From NCBI GenBank assembly GCA_913053875.1, contig CAJXGN010000004.1, positions 62,001 through 126,000 on the forward strand: a stretch of DNA of 64,000 nt, read 5' to 3'. The stretch's first letter is position 1. The number at the start of each line of letters is the position of its first letter. A program made the position numbers and the translations under genes. Source of the DNA: an uncultured Agromyces sp. (GTDB lineage: Bacteria; Actinomycetota; Actinomycetes; Actinomycetales; Microbacteriaceae). This document shows, piece by piece, positions 53,727-63,222 of the stretch. A model generated the notes under the pieces. The model saw only the letters and a list, made by a program, of their open reading frames with translations. It searched no databases and was not told the origin of the DNA.

Positions 53727-55337
53727 ATGGTCGCCGAAGACGCCACCACGACGGATGCCCCGGTCGACACGCCCGTGCTGATCGTGGGCGCCGGCCCCAC
53801 CGGCCTCGCCGCCGCGCTCGCGCTGCACGCCGCGGGCGTCCCGTTCCGCATCATCGACCGGGCGCCCGACCACGTGCACGAGTCGCGCGCGCTCGCCGTG
53901 CAGGCGCGCACGCTCGAGGTGCTCGACGCGTTCGGCGCGGCCGACGACCTCGTCGCGGCCGGCAACCCGAACGTGAGGTTCGAGCTGCACTCCCCCGCGG
54001 GCGGCGGCCCGATCGGCATCTTCGAGGCCGGCCCGGGCATGACCCGCTACCCGTTCATCCTGTTCCTCGGACAGGGCGACAGCGAACGCCTGCTGCTCGA
54101 GCGGCTGGCGTCGAGCGGCGTGGCGGTCGAACGCGAGACCGCCCTGACGGCGCTCGACGACCACGGCGACGCCGTCATCGCGACCCTGCACGGCCCGGCC
54201 GGCGAGCAGACGGTCCGGGCGAGCTGGGTGATCGGATGCGACGGATCGCGCAGCGTCGTGCGCGAGTCGCTCGGCATCCCGTTCAGCGGCAGCCGGTTCC
54301 CGCAGGCGTTCGCGCTCGCGGACCTCGAGGTCGACGGCATCGAGCCCGGCCGCGCGCACCTCTTCCTCGCCGCCGACGGGCTGGCGTTCTTCTTCCCGCT
54401 CACCCACCCCGCGACCTGGCGCATGATCGCCCTGCTCCCCGACGGGGCCGATGCCGCCGGCGTCACCCTCGACACCCTGCGGGCCGTGGTCGCCCGGTAC
54501 ACCGACGAGCCGCTCGTGCTGCGCGACCCCGTCTGGCTCACGGGATTCGCCATCGCGAACCGCGAGGCCGAGTCGTTCCGCTCCGGCCGCGTCTTCCTCG
54601 CCGGCGACGCCGCCCACATCCACACGCCCGCCGGTGGCCAGGGCATGAACACGGGCATCCAGGACGCCGTGAACCTGGCCTGGAAGCTGGGGCTCGTGCA
54701 CCTCGGGGCATCCGGCCCGTCACTGCTCGACAGCTATGCGAGCGAGCGGATGCCGGTGGCCCGCGCCGTGCTCGAGACCACCGGCCGTGCGTTCGGGGCG
54801 GCCACGTCCGACGCGCCGGTCGCGCGGTTCCTCCGTTCCCGCGTCATCGGGCGGGCGGGGCCGGTCGTGACGCGGCTCCGCCCGTTGCGCCGGCTCGGGT
54901 TCCGCGCGGTCTCCGAGCTCGTGATCCGCTACCCCGACAGCCCGCTCGGCGGTTCGGGCGGCGCACCCATCGTCGGCGGTCCGGGGCCGGGCGACCGCGT
55001 GCCCGACCTGCCCGTGGCGGTGGCCGGCGAGCCGATCTCGCTGCACCGCCTGCTCGACCCGGCGCGGTTCCGCCTGCTGCTCGTCGGCGACGTCCCGGCC
55101 GCCGCGCGCCAGGCCGCGCGCGACGTCGCCGCGAGGCATCCGCTCGCCGTGCACCCCGACCCGATCGTGCTCCACCGCACCGTCGACGGCGTCCGTCGCC
55201 CGGGCAGCTCCGGCGTGTTCGGCCGCTCGCGCGGCGGCGCCGTGTACCTGCTCCGGCCCGACGGCTACGTGGCCTTCCGCGCCGGCGGCCTCGATGTCGC
55301 GCCGGCCGGTCGGCACCTCGACCGCATCCTGGCCTGA
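53727..55337 (+). CDS. FAD-dependent aromatic hydroxylase-type monooxygenase
   Basis: 536 aa class A flavoprotein (UbiH/PheA-like). Rossmann VLIVGAGPTGLAAALAL, DG motif VIGCDGSRSVVRESLGI, GD motif RVFLAGDAAHIHTPAGGQG, and a thioredoxin-like C-terminal domain (about 410-536). Probably hydroxylates an aromatic or polyketide substrate; the actual substrate is unknown and no pathway genes lie nearby. Leaderless-type start. Confidence 0.93.
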   Translation: MVAEDATTTDAPVDTPVLIVGAGPTGLAAALALHAAGVPFRIIDRAPDHVHESRALAVQARTLEVLDAFGAADDLVAAGNPNVRFELHSPAGGGPIGIFEAGPGMTRYPFILFLGQGDSERLLLERLASSGVAVERETALTALDDHGDAVIATLHGPAGEQTVRASWVIGCDGSRSVVRESLGIPFSGSRFPQAFALADLEVDGIEPGRAHLFLAADGLAFFFPLTHPATWRMIALLPDGADAAGVTLDTLRAVVARYTDEPLVLRDPVWLTGFAIANREAESFRSGRVFLAGDAAHIHTPAGGQGMNTGIQDAVNLAWKLGLVHLGASGPSLLDSYASERMPVARAVLETTGRAFGAATSDAPVARFLRSRVIGRAGPVVTRLRPLRRLGFRAVSELVIRYPDSPLGGSGGAPIVGGPGPGDRVPDLPVAVAGEPISLHRLLDPARFRLLLVGDVPAAARQAARDVAARHPLAVHPDPIVLHRTVDGVRRPGSSGVFGRSRGGAVYLLRPDGYVAFRAGGLDVAPAGRHLDRILA

Positions 55338-55343
55338 GCCGCG

Positions 55344-56276
55344 TCAGCGCAGCTCGTCGGCGCGGGACCCGGATGCCTCGGAGGTGTCCGGGTCCCCAGC
55401 CGCATCCGACCTCGCAGCGACACCCGCTCGCTGCGCCGCCCGCCGGCGCCACGGCACGACCGCGAACACGACGAGCAGCGCCAGCACGACAGCCAGCCCC
55501 GCGACCCCGAGGAACTCGGCCTGCGCGACCAGCCACTGCTGCACCGCCGCCGCGCCGTCCACGATCACGTCGCCGGCCGCGCTCCCCGACAGCACGCGCA
55601 GCTCCCATGCGCCGTACCAGGCGACGTAGGCGCCGGCGATGACGAGCACCGCGCCGCCGACGCGCGGCAGCCAGGAACCGGCGCCGCGCATCCGTCGGAT
55701 CAGCCCGTCGCGGGCCAGGGCGATCGCGAGCGCTGCGGCGCCCACGACGATGCCCATGCCCAGCGCATAGGCGAGGAACAGCACGACCCCTGCGCCGATC
55801 GATCCCGACCGGAAGGCGGCGACGACCACGGCGAGGAACGGCGCGATCGTGCACGTGAGCGACGCGACCGCGTAGCTCATGCCGAACACGGTCATCGAGA
55901 ACCAGCTCGCCGTGATCGGGCGATCGCCCCTGCCGAAGCGGCCGAGCCGCAGGGCGGGGAGCTTCCCGCCGAACAGCACCCAGACGCCGGCGGCGGCGAC
56001 CACGAGCCCGAGCGCGACGGTGAACCAGGGCAGGTACGCCTGCGCCGAGGCGGCAACCGGTGCGACGGCCAGGCCGAACACGGCGAAGACGACCGCGAAC
56101 CCGAGGGTCAGCGCGGCCGTGGCACGCAGTGCGCGAAGTGCCGCGACCCGGCGGGTGCGTTCCTGCCCGTCGAGCACGAACAGCGAGAGGTAGGCGGGCA
56201 GCAGCACGAAGCCGCACGGGTTCAGCGCGGCCAGCATGCCCGCGCCGAGCGCGAGCCCCACCGTTCCGGCGTCCAC
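55344..56276 (-). CDS. CcdA/DsbD-family thiol-redox membrane protein
   Basis: 310 aa, six to seven helices. The CcdA signature LAALNPCGFVLLPAYLSLFV and a second Cys in ASLTCTIAPFLAVVVAAF form the electron-relay pair. It passes reducing equivalents from cytoplasmic thioredoxin outward. Start GTG is 3 nt after the stop of the TlpA-like gene, its likely partner. Confidence 0.92.
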   Translation of the reverse strand: MDAGTVGLALGAGMLAALNPCGFVLLPAYLSLFVLDGQERTRRVAALRALRATAALTLGFAVVFAVFGLAVAPVAASAQAYLPWFTVALGLVVAAAGVWVLFGGKLPALRLGRFGRGDRPITASWFSMTVFGMSYAVASLTCTIAPFLAVVVAAFRSGSIGAGVVLFLAYALGMGIVVGAAALAIALARDGLIRRMRGAGSWLPRVGGAVLVIAGAYVAWYGAWELRVLSGSAAGDVIVDGAAAVQQWLVAQAEFLGVAGLAVVLALLVVFAVVPWRRRAAQRAGVAARSDAAGDPDTSEASGSRADELR

Positions 56277-56279
56277 GGC

Positions 56280-56771
56280 CTACCCCTCGGCGAGCTCCGC
56301 CACGAGCTCGTTGAGCGCGTCGTCGTCGAGGTACCCCTCGAACACGACCTCGCCGTCGGCGGAGAGCACGGTGTAGGTGCTCTGCCGGGTGACCTCGAAG
56401 TGCCGCCAGACCTCGCCCTCGGGGTCGAGCAGGTGCGTCACATGCGGCACCTCGTTCGCGTACTCGGTGATCGCCGGGCCGTCGTCGAGCCCGCCGACCC
56501 CGATCACCGCGACCTCGCCGGCGTGGCGCTCGGCGAGCGCCGACACGTTGCCGCTCTGCGCACGGCAGGTGGGGCACCACGGCGCCCAGAACCAGAGCAC
56601 CGCGGGCGAGCCCTCGAGCTCAGCCCCGGCGAACGACGCGCCCTCGAGCGTGACGCCCTCGAACCCGTAGTCGACGACCTCGCCGGTCGTGAGCGGCTCG
56701 GGTTCGGCAGCGGTCGCGCACCCCGTGAGCGACACGAGGACGAGGGCGGCGACGGCGACGGCTCTACGCAT
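56280..56771 (-). CDS. TlpA/thioredoxin-like lipoprotein
   Basis: 163 aa. Lipobox LTGC in the signal sequence, then a thioredoxin fold with WFWAPWCPTCRAQ, a C-x-x-C active site. GYLDDDALNELVAEL closes the fold. Likely reduced by the adjacent CcdA protein and acting in cytochrome c or envelope disulfide chemistry. Confidence 0.93.
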   Translation of the reverse strand: MRRAVAVAALVLVSLTGCATAAEPEPLTTGEVVDYGFEGVTLEGASFAGAELEGSPAVLWFWAPWCPTCRAQSGNVSALAERHAGEVAVIGVGGLDDGPAITEYANEVPHVTHLLDPEGEVWRHFEVTRQSTYTVLSADGEVVFEGYLDDDALNELVAELAEG

Positions 56772-56858
56772 GACTCCAGCCTCCCCCAGACGGCGCCGCG
56801 GCGTCGGTGACCGGCATTACAGTCCGGTGACAGACGGGCGGGCGCGTCGCGCCGGGGT

Positions 56859-58034
56859 TCAGCCGCCCGCGCCGACCGACTCGAGGTACTCGTCGGCGAA
56901 GTCGGTGTCGATGCGGATCCAGAGCGGGCTGTGATCCGACATCTGCCAGGTGCGCCACTTCTCGTAGCGCTTCCGCACCTCGTCGGGCTCGTCGGAGTCG
57001 TCGTCGCGCACCGTCACGTCGTCGCCCCAGGCCTCGAGGTCGTCGTCGCCGAAGACGTCGGCGAACAGGTCGACGATGCCGCCCTCGAGCACGCGGAAGC
57101 GGTCGTCCTTGGTGCGCACCGCGATCTGGTCGTAGAAGTGGTCGCGGTCAGTGATGGCGTCGCCGCCGATCTGCTCGGGCACGATGAAGCCGCGTCTCAG
57201 GAGCGCGTCCATCGTGCGGTGCTCGGGTGAGACCACGTTGAAGTCGCCGAGCAGGATGTAGTTCTCCACGTCGAGCCGAGTGTCGTGGCCGGGTGCCCCG
57301 GCGGCCTCGGCACGGTCGCGCAGCGCGCGCGCCTCGTCGTCCTGCCGGTCGGCGAAGAAGTCGACCAGCCCGGCGATCTCGTTGACCCGGTGCTCGAGCT
57401 GCGGGCCCGACTCGTCGCCGTAGTAGATGTGCACGGTGCAGAGGCTGAAGCGGAACCACCCCGCCTGGAACGCGACCAGGAACGGGCTCCGCGCGAACTG
57501 CTGCCGGCGCTCGGGCTCGACCGGCGGGGCGGCGCCGCCTGAGGCTGCCGCCGCCTCCGCCGCGGCCTCGGCGGCCTCGATCTGCTTCGCCCCCACGATG
57601 AGCTGCCCGTCGGGCAGCACGATCTCCCCGGCGATGTGCCGGAAGCTCACGCGCGAGCGCCGATAGAGGAACGCCATCCGCTCGCCGTTGCCCGCCCGTC
57701 CCTCGGTCAGGTCGGTGACGAGCCAGTCCCACTCGCCCTCGCCGAGGATGGCGACGAGCCGCTCGAGCGGCGCGAGGTCGTCGTTCACCTCCTGCACCGC
57801 GATCAGGTCGAAGCACGCGCACACCTCGGCGAGGTAGTAGAACGTCTCGTCGAGCCGCGGCCCCCAGCCGAAGCGGTTGCCGTCGAAGTCGCGGATGTTC
57901 CAGGTCGCGAGCATCAGCGAACCCTCGGTGCGCTTGTCGTGCAGGTCGCGCAGTCGTCGTCGCATCCTGAGCAGCCGCTCGCTCGTGCGCGCCGGGTCCT
58001 TCGTGCGCGCCACGCCGCTGTAGTCGATCGTCAT
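56859..58034 (-). CDS. Endonuclease/exonuclease/phosphatase (EEP) family protein
   Basis: 391 aa, no signal peptide. MLATWNIRDFD, IAVQEVNDD, TVHIYYG, YILLGDFNVVSPEH and MSDHSPLWIRI are the EEP catalytic residues. A low-complexity Ala-rich segment near 155-172 interrupts the fold. Substrate (DNA or phospho-compound) is unknown. GGGGGGAG precedes the ATG. Confidence 0.9.
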   Translation of the reverse strand: MTIDYSGVARTKDPARTSERLLRMRRRLRDLHDKRTEGSLMLATWNIRDFDGNRFGWGPRLDETFYYLAEVCACFDLIAVQEVNDDLAPLERLVAILGEGEWDWLVTDLTEGRAGNGERMAFLYRRSRVSFRHIAGEIVLPDGQLIVGAKQIEAAEAAAEAAAASGGAAPPVEPERRQQFARSPFLVAFQAGWFRFSLCTVHIYYGDESGPQLEHRVNEIAGLVDFFADRQDDEARALRDRAEAAGAPGHDTRLDVENYILLGDFNVVSPEHRTMDALLRRGFIVPEQIGGDAITDRDHFYDQIAVRTKDDRFRVLEGGIVDLFADVFGDDDLEAWGDDVTVRDDDSDEPDEVRKRYEKWRTWQMSDHSPLWIRIDTDFADEYLESVGAGG

Positions 58035-58100
58035 GTCCGGTCTCCCCCCGAGATCCGACGACTCAGGTCTACACGAGGGGGTCGAGCGGATGCCTCGGGG

Positions 58101-59399
58101 TCACCCCTCGCCTTCGGCCGACTCCTCCTCGGCCGCGGGCGGGTCGCAGATGCCGCGCTCGCGCATGGACTCGAGCATCTGCTCCGCCGACCAGGGCAGT
58201 TCGACGAGCGGCATCTCGCGCCCCTCGGCCGCCTCCGCCTTCGACCCGATCGACGCGAGCGCCAGGGCGGTCGTGCGCGCGAACAGGGTGCCCGCGGTGG
58301 AGTTGTTCATCGCGATGACGACCGTGAGGCCGGTCTCGGGGTCGGCGTACGCGGCCGTGAGGGAGCCGGGGATCTCCGACGACGCACCGCGCATCGGCCC
58401 GTACTCGTCGGCGCCGAGGCCGTACGACTCCCACGACTCGACCTCGGCCCCGCGCGGCACGGTCGACCACTGCGCGGTGGCGCTCTCCTCGGAGAGCAGC
58501 ACGCCCGTGGCGAGCGCGCGCGACCAGACACGCAGGTCCTCGAGGTTCGAGATCGCGCCGAACGCCGCGAAGCCCGCCGACGACGAGAGGTTGCTCACGT
58601 CGGTGGTGTCGGTGCACCGCGACTCGCCGCCCGGCGTCGAGACGAGTCCCACGGCGCTCGCGCCGGGCAGCTCCACGTCGGTGGGCGACGGCAGCGCGGT
58701 GCCGCCGAGGTCGAGCGGGCCGGTCACGTAGCGCGCGAGCAGCTCGGCGAAGTCGGTGTTCGTCGCCTCCTCGAGCGCGATGCCGAGCAGGATCGCGGCC
58801 GTGCGCGAGTAGGCCCACCGCTCGCCCGGCTCTCCGGCCCGGTCGCGTGCGAGGCCGCTCGCGAGCAGCTCGGCCGGGGGCCACACTCGCTCGGGGTTCT
58901 TGATGAGGTACTGGCGGATCGGCCCGTAGTAGTCGCCGAGGCCGCTGGTCTGCTGGCAGAGCTGCGCGAACGTGATGCCGTCGAGCCCGGGCACGCCGAC
59001 GATCGGCCCGACCTGCTGGTTGAGCTGCACCCTGCCCTCGTCGACGAGCTTCAACAGCACCGTGCACGCCATGCCGGTGGTGATGAGGCCCGCTCGGAAC
59101 GACATGTCGGCGGTCACGGGCGTGTCGCTCTCGGGCGAGACGGTGCCGACCGCGATCTCCCACGATCCGGCCCACGGCGCCCAGACGCCGGCGATCGCAC
59201 CGCTCGAACCCGATCGGTGCATCGCCTCCGTGAGCGCAGCCTCGAGCTCCTCGGCGACGGCACCGCCGATCTGCGCGTCGACCTGGTCGAACGGCGACTC
59301 CGCCGCACCGCGGGCCCCCGTGCATCCCGTGGTGAGCAGCACGGCGGCCGTCGCGACGGATGCCACGACGGTACGCAACCACTTCGAACGAACAGCCAC
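58101..59399 (-). CDS. Beta-lactamase-fold lipoprotein lacking the catalytic S-x-x-K
   Basis: 432 aa. Lipobox LLTTGC; the beta-lactamase-like domain follows (about 50-390). The region expected to read FRIGSVTK reads SFRAGLITTGMA, so both Ser and Lys of S-x-x-K are replaced. The YxN-like ERWAYSRTAAILLGIALEEA and EYGPMRG areas are retained. It is probably a binding or scaffolding pseudoenzyme. GTG at 59399 is chosen; TTG at 59402 is the alternative. TAGAAT at 59433-59428 is a candidate -10. Confidence 0.82.
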   Translation of the reverse strand: MAVRSKWLRTVVASVATAAVLLTTGCTGARGAAESPFDQVDAQIGGAVAEELEAALTEAMHRSGSSGAIAGVWAPWAGSWEIAVGTVSPESDTPVTADMSFRAGLITTGMACTVLLKLVDEGRVQLNQQVGPIVGVPGLDGITFAQLCQQTSGLGDYYGPIRQYLIKNPERVWPPAELLASGLARDRAGEPGERWAYSRTAAILLGIALEEATNTDFAELLARYVTGPLDLGGTALPSPTDVELPGASAVGLVSTPGGESRCTDTTDVSNLSSSAGFAAFGAISNLEDLRVWSRALATGVLLSEESATAQWSTVPRGAEVESWESYGLGADEYGPMRGASSEIPGSLTAAYADPETGLTVVIAMNNSTAGTLFARTTALALASIGSKAEAAEGREMPLVELPWSAEQMLESMRERGICDPPAAEEESAEGEG

Positions 59400-59562
59400 C
59401 AAGCCCCCTCAGACCTGCTCTTGCCGGATTCTAACGTGGTGCAGGTGACCGGAACCTGAGCGCATGCCGAACAGCGTGGACGCAGACCCCTCCCGATGAA
59501 GCCGATCGCGGCCGACGACGGCGCGATCCAATCCGGAGCGGATGCCGCGCCGAACCCCCGAC

Positions 59563-59583
59563 GCACCCGGACACGCCGGGTGC
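59563..59583 (+). promoter_or_regulatory. GCACCCGG-N5-CCGGGTGC hairpin before the DUF4383 gene
   Basis: Perfect 8-bp inverted repeat ending 21 nt before the ATG. It could be an operator or a 5'-UTR hairpin next to the GAGGAGCTGCTC Shine-Dalgarno. Confidence 0.45.
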
Positions 59584-59604
59584 GGAACACGTGAGGAGCT
59601 GCTC

Positions 59605-60012
59605 ATGCGCACGTCACCGAACCGTCTCATCGGCACCGTCTTCGGCGCCGTCTACGTGCTCGTCGGCCTGCTCGGCTTCGCCGTCACCGGCGGCGTCGGG
59701 CTGTTCGCCACCGAGGGCGGGCTGCTGCTCGGCATCTTCGAGGTGAACCCGCTGCACAACGTCGCCCACATCCTGATCGGGGCGGCACTGCTCATCGCCG
59801 GCCTCGCGTCGGCTCCGGCGGCGAAGGCGACCAACACCACCGTGGGCGCCGCGTACCTGCTGCTCGGCATCGTCGGGTTCTTCCTCGTCGGCACCGCGGC
59901 GAACGTGCTCGCGCTGAACACCGCCGACCACGTGCTGCACCTGGCCAGCGCGATCGTGCTGCTGGGCGTCGGGCTCGGTGCCGAGCGTCGCACGCGGGTC
60001 GCCACGGCGTGA
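59605..60012 (+). CDS. DUF4383 membrane protein
   Basis: 135 aa, four helices. The family features are LIGTVFGAVYVLVGLLGFAV, EVNPLHNVAHILIGAALLIA and ADHVLHLASAIVLLGVGLG. Function unknown; common in actinobacteria. GAGGAG lies 7 nt before the ATG. Ends in GTGA overlap with the next gene. Confidence 0.92.
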   Translation: MRTSPNRLIGTVFGAVYVLVGLLGFAVTGGVGLFATEGGLLLGIFEVNPLHNVAHILIGAALLIAGLASAPAAKATNTTVGAAYLLLGIVGFFLVGTAANVLALNTADHVLHLASAIVLLGVGLGAERRTRVATA

Positions 60013-60575
60013 GCGCGATGGCCACCACCGCTGCGCAGCGTTCGGGCACCCGAGCGGTGACCGATGCGCTGCGCTCCTGGCCGGCGCTGGGGGCGCTCGG
60101 TGCCGGCCTGGTGCTGCTCGCGCTCGGCGCGGGCGCGGGCGGCGCACCGGGCATCGCCCTGGCGGGCCTCGGCGTCGCCGCGCTCGCCCAGGGCGTCGCC
60201 GCGCTGCGCGTCGGGCGCGTGGTGCTGCCCCGCACCACGCTCGGCGTCGTCGCGGCCTCCCTCGTCGTCGCCGCGGCCATCGCGGCCGCAGGGCTGCTGC
60301 CCGAACTCGGCGTCGCGGGCGGACCGCTGGTTGCGGCATCCGCCCTCGCCGTCGTGCCCGCTGCGGCGGCCGCGCACCGGCTCCGGGCCCCGTTGCGGGT
60401 GCCCGACTCGTCAGCGCACCGGCGTGGCGCCGTCGAGCGCTGGCCGTCGCTCGTCGGCCTGGTCGCCGGTGCGGTGCTCGTCGCCGGTCTCGTGACCCCC
60501 GCCCTCGCCGCGACGACCGCGGGCGAGCACGCCGTCCCGCATGGCGAGCTCCACACGGAGCACGTCGGCCACTAG
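60009..60575 (+). CDS. Integral membrane protein, unknown
   Basis: 188 aa with hydrophobic segments near 25-45, 50-65, 75-95, 102-120 and 147-168. The C-terminus is short and His-rich (GEHAVPHGELHTEHVGH). GTG overlaps the DUF4383 stop (GTGA), so the two membrane proteins are coupled. No domain recognised. Confidence 0.75.
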   Translation: MSAMATTAAQRSGTRAVTDALRSWPALGALGAGLVLLALGAGAGGAPGIALAGLGVAALAQGVAALRVGRVVLPRTTLGVVAASLVVAAAIAAAGLLPELGVAGGPLVAASALAVVPAAAAAHRLRAPLRVPDSSAHRRGAVERWPSLVGLVAGAVLVAGLVTPALAATTAGEHAVPHGELHTEHVGH

Positions 60576-60579
60576 GCGC

Positions 60580-60630
60580 GGATGCCCGCGGGCCGCCTTC
60601 CATGGGGATCGACGGCGGCCCGTGGCATCC
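60580..60630. terminator. Bidirectional terminator with GGATGCC/GGCATCC arms
   Basis: GGATGCC (60580-60586) and GGCATCC (60624-60630) close a long imperfect stem (60580-60597 with 60613-60630) between convergent genes. Confidence 0.7.
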
Positions 60631-60670
60631 GTCTCGACCGCCCTCGAAGCCGCCGGGAACCACGCCCGGT

Positions 60671-61972
60671 TCACCCCGCGAGCTGGCGCAGCGCCCCCGC
60701 CATGAACCGCTCGACGTGCTCGTCGACCATGACGTCGCTCGGCCGCAGCGGCCGCTGCAGGTAGAGCCCGTCGAGCGCCGTCAGCCGGCTGAGTGCCACG
60801 TACGTCTGTCCCGGGCTGAACGCACGCTGCCCGAGGTCGACGATGGCGGTGTCGTAGCTCGCGCCCTGCGACTTGTGGATCGTCACGGCCCACGCGAGGC
60901 GCAGCGGGAACTGCGTGAACTCGGCGACGATCTCCTTCTCGAGGCGCTTGTGCACCGGATCCCAGCTGTACTTGAACTTCTCCCAGGTCGCCGGCTCCAC
61001 CTCGACCTCGTCGCCGTCGATCTCGACCCGCAGCTCGCGCTTCAGGTTCGTGACCGTGCCGATCGTGCCGTTCACCCAGCGCGGCGGTTCGCCCGCCATC
61101 GACACGTCGTTGCGCAGGAACATCACCTGCGCCCCGACCTTCAGCTCGAGCAGCTCGTCGGCCGGGTACGCGCGCCCGCCGAAGTCGCCGTTCACCTCGG
61201 CCGGGTTGCCCTTCGACGTGCCCGGCAGGCGGTGCAGCCGGGCCGCGTTGATGCGGTTGACGGTGTCGTTTCGGGTCGCGAGCGTGATCGCGCCGTCCTC
61301 CGGCAGCGGCCGCCGCGCACCGACGTCGTTCAGCACGCCCGCGATCTCGGCGGTGACCATGCCGTGCCGCACCGCGTTCAGCATGTGCTTGAACTCGTCG
61401 TCGTGCTGGCGGTGGATCTCGCCGAGCTCGACGATGCGCAGGTCGGCCTCGCGCCACACCTTCGCGTCGAAGAACCAGATCGACCGGTAGGTGTCGGCGA
61501 AGTACGATCGCTCGTCGCGGTCGCCGCCGGGCACGGGCGCGAGCTGGTACGGGTCGCCGAACAGCACCACCTGCACCCCGCCGAACGGCTCGTGCGGCCG
61601 CTGGCGCGCCTGCCGCAGCGACCGGTCCATCGCGTCCATGAGGTCGGCGTTCACCATCGACACCTCGTCGATCACGAGCGTGTCCATGGCGTTCAGGAGC
61701 TTGCGCACCGTGTCGTTCTGCTCGATCTCGTGGTCGGCGATGACCCCGATCGGCAGTCGGAACAGCGAGTGGATCGTCTGCCCGCCCACGTTCAGCGCGG
61801 CCACGCCGGTGGGTGCGCAGATCACGATCTGCTTCGACGTGTGCCAGTTCAGGTGATTGAGCAGCGTCGACTTGCCCGTGCCCGCGCGGCCCGTGACGAA
61901 CACGTGGTCGCGGGTGCCCTCGATGAGCGCGAACACGGCCTGCTGCTCGCGGGTGAGGGTGACGGATGACAC
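60671..61972 (-). CDS. Pif1-like SF1B DNA helicase
   Basis: 433 aa. Walker A VTGRAGTGKSTLL, motif Ia CAPTGVAALNVGGQTIHSLF (a Pif1 hallmark), motif II LVIDEVSMVNAD, motif III VVLFGDPYQLAPV, and VTIHKSQGASYD with YVALSRLTALDGLYL. Unwinds DNA with 5'-3' polarity in known members. GTG at 61972 has GGGAG 10 nt upstream and TACAGT (62014-62009) as -10; longer frames lack these. Confidence 0.93.
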   Translation of the reverse strand: MSSVTLTREQQAVFALIEGTRDHVFVTGRAGTGKSTLLNHLNWHTSKQIVICAPTGVAALNVGGQTIHSLFRLPIGVIADHEIEQNDTVRKLLNAMDTLVIDEVSMVNADLMDAMDRSLRQARQRPHEPFGGVQVVLFGDPYQLAPVPGGDRDERSYFADTYRSIWFFDAKVWREADLRIVELGEIHRQHDDEFKHMLNAVRHGMVTAEIAGVLNDVGARRPLPEDGAITLATRNDTVNRINAARLHRLPGTSKGNPAEVNGDFGGRAYPADELLELKVGAQVMFLRNDVSMAGEPPRWVNGTIGTVTNLKRELRVEIDGDEVEVEPATWEKFKYSWDPVHKRLEKEIVAEFTQFPLRLAWAVTIHKSQGASYDTAIVDLGQRAFSPGQTYVALSRLTALDGLYLQRPLRPSDVMVDEHVERFMAGALRQLAG

Positions 61973-62112
61973 GAGCCGACGACTCCCGTTCTGCTGGCGG
62001 ACGCCCCCACTGTAGCCGCGCACCGCGCCCGCACCGCGCGGCGCCGCCCCGGCGCAGCCGCCCGCCCGGTTCTCCACAGGCGCGCGCTCAGGATCGCGTG
62101 ACCGGCGCTCCC

Positions 62113-62118
62113 TAGACT
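62113..62118 (+). promoter_or_regulatory. Leaderless -10 of the 62125 gene
   Basis: TAGACT, then 6 nt, then ATG at 62125; no ribosome-binding site. Confidence 0.5.
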
Positions 62119-62124
62119 GGAGCG

Positions 62125-63174
62125 ATGACGAGCGAGACCGACCGACCCCCCGGCGTGTCGGTCTGGGCCGTCGTCGGCTGGTCGCTGCTGGCCGTGGTGC
62201 TCGTCGTCGCGTTCGTCGCCGCGGTCGGCGGGCTGAACCGCACCGTGTACGGCTCCTCCACGTTCGTCGAGCGCTACCTGAAGGCCATCGCCGACGACGA
62301 CATCGGCCAGGTGATGGACACCCCGGGCGTCGAGCTCACGCCCGCCGAACTCGAGGAGCGCGGCATCGACCCCACCACCTCGACGGCGATGCTGCGGTCG
62401 GGCGTGATCGACCACGGCCCCGAGGACGTGCAGATCGTGAGCGACGTCGAGGGCGACGACGGCGAGCGCATCGTCACGGCCAGCTACCGCATCGGCACCG
62501 TGATCAACGAGTCGACGTACGTGGTGAGCCCCCTCGAGCCGCTCTACGGCGTGCTCAACCGGTGGGAGTTCGCCGAGAGCCCGCTGGCCGTGACCGAGGT
62601 GACCGTCGAGAACGGCGCGCTCTTCCAGGTCGGGTCGCTCACGCTCGACACGCGGGTGGGCAAGACCGACGAGGACCTCGAGGCGTTCACGCAGTCGGCG
62701 CCGTACCTCGCGATCGCGCCGGCGGCCTACGAGTTCGCGTACGACTCCCAGCTGCTGACGGCCGCGCCGGTCGAGCTGCCGGTCGAGCACCAGGGCGACA
62801 ACGCGGTCGTGGTCACGACGGTGCCGACCGACGTCTTCGTCGAGCGGGTGCAGGAGGAGGTCGACGAGTACCTCTCCGAGACCTGCGCGACCCAGCAGGT
62901 GCTGCAACCGAGCGGATGCCCCTTCGGCATCGTCATCGACGACCGCGTCGTCTCCGCACCCGAGTGGACCATCGTCGAGTATCCGGTCGTGACGCTGACG
63001 GCCGGCGAGGACGCCTTCGAGATGCCCCGCACCGAGGGCACCGCGCACATCTCGGTCGAGGTGCAGTCGCTGTTCGACGGCACCTTCTCGCAGCTCGAGG
63101 AGGACCGGCCGATCGTGCTCTCGCTCACCACGTGGATCAAGCCCGACGGATCGCTCGCGATCGAACTGCGCTGA
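62125..63174 (+). CDS. Single-pass membrane protein with large extracytoplasmic domain, unknown
   Basis: 349 aa. One helix (about 12-34, VSVWAVVGWSLLAVVLVVAF) and an acidic extracellular region with alternating beta-rich segments. It has a Cys pair (SETCATQQVLQPSGCPFG, about 252-270), possibly a disulfide. No family recognised. Leaderless-type start. Confidence 0.75.
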   Translation: MTSETDRPPGVSVWAVVGWSLLAVVLVVAFVAAVGGLNRTVYGSSTFVERYLKAIADDDIGQVMDTPGVELTPAELEERGIDPTTSTAMLRSGVIDHGPEDVQIVSDVEGDDGERIVTASYRIGTVINESTYVVSPLEPLYGVLNRWEFAESPLAVTEVTVENGALFQVGSLTLDTRVGKTDEDLEAFTQSAPYLAIAPAAYEFAYDSQLLTAAPVELPVEHQGDNAVVVTTVPTDVFVERVQEEVDEYLSETCATQQVLQPSGCPFGIVIDDRVVSAPEWTIVEYPVVTLTAGEDAFEMPRTEGTAHISVEVQSLFDGTFSQLEEDRPIVLSLTTWIKPDGSLAIELR

Positions 63175-63222
63175 GCCGGCGCGCCGGCACGCGGCATCCT
63201 GCAACCGAGCGCGCCGAGAGGG

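Noticed and set aside
52523..55642. 1039-residue plus-strand frame over the PAP2 and monooxygenase genes
   Set aside because: Shadow of three recognisable genes.
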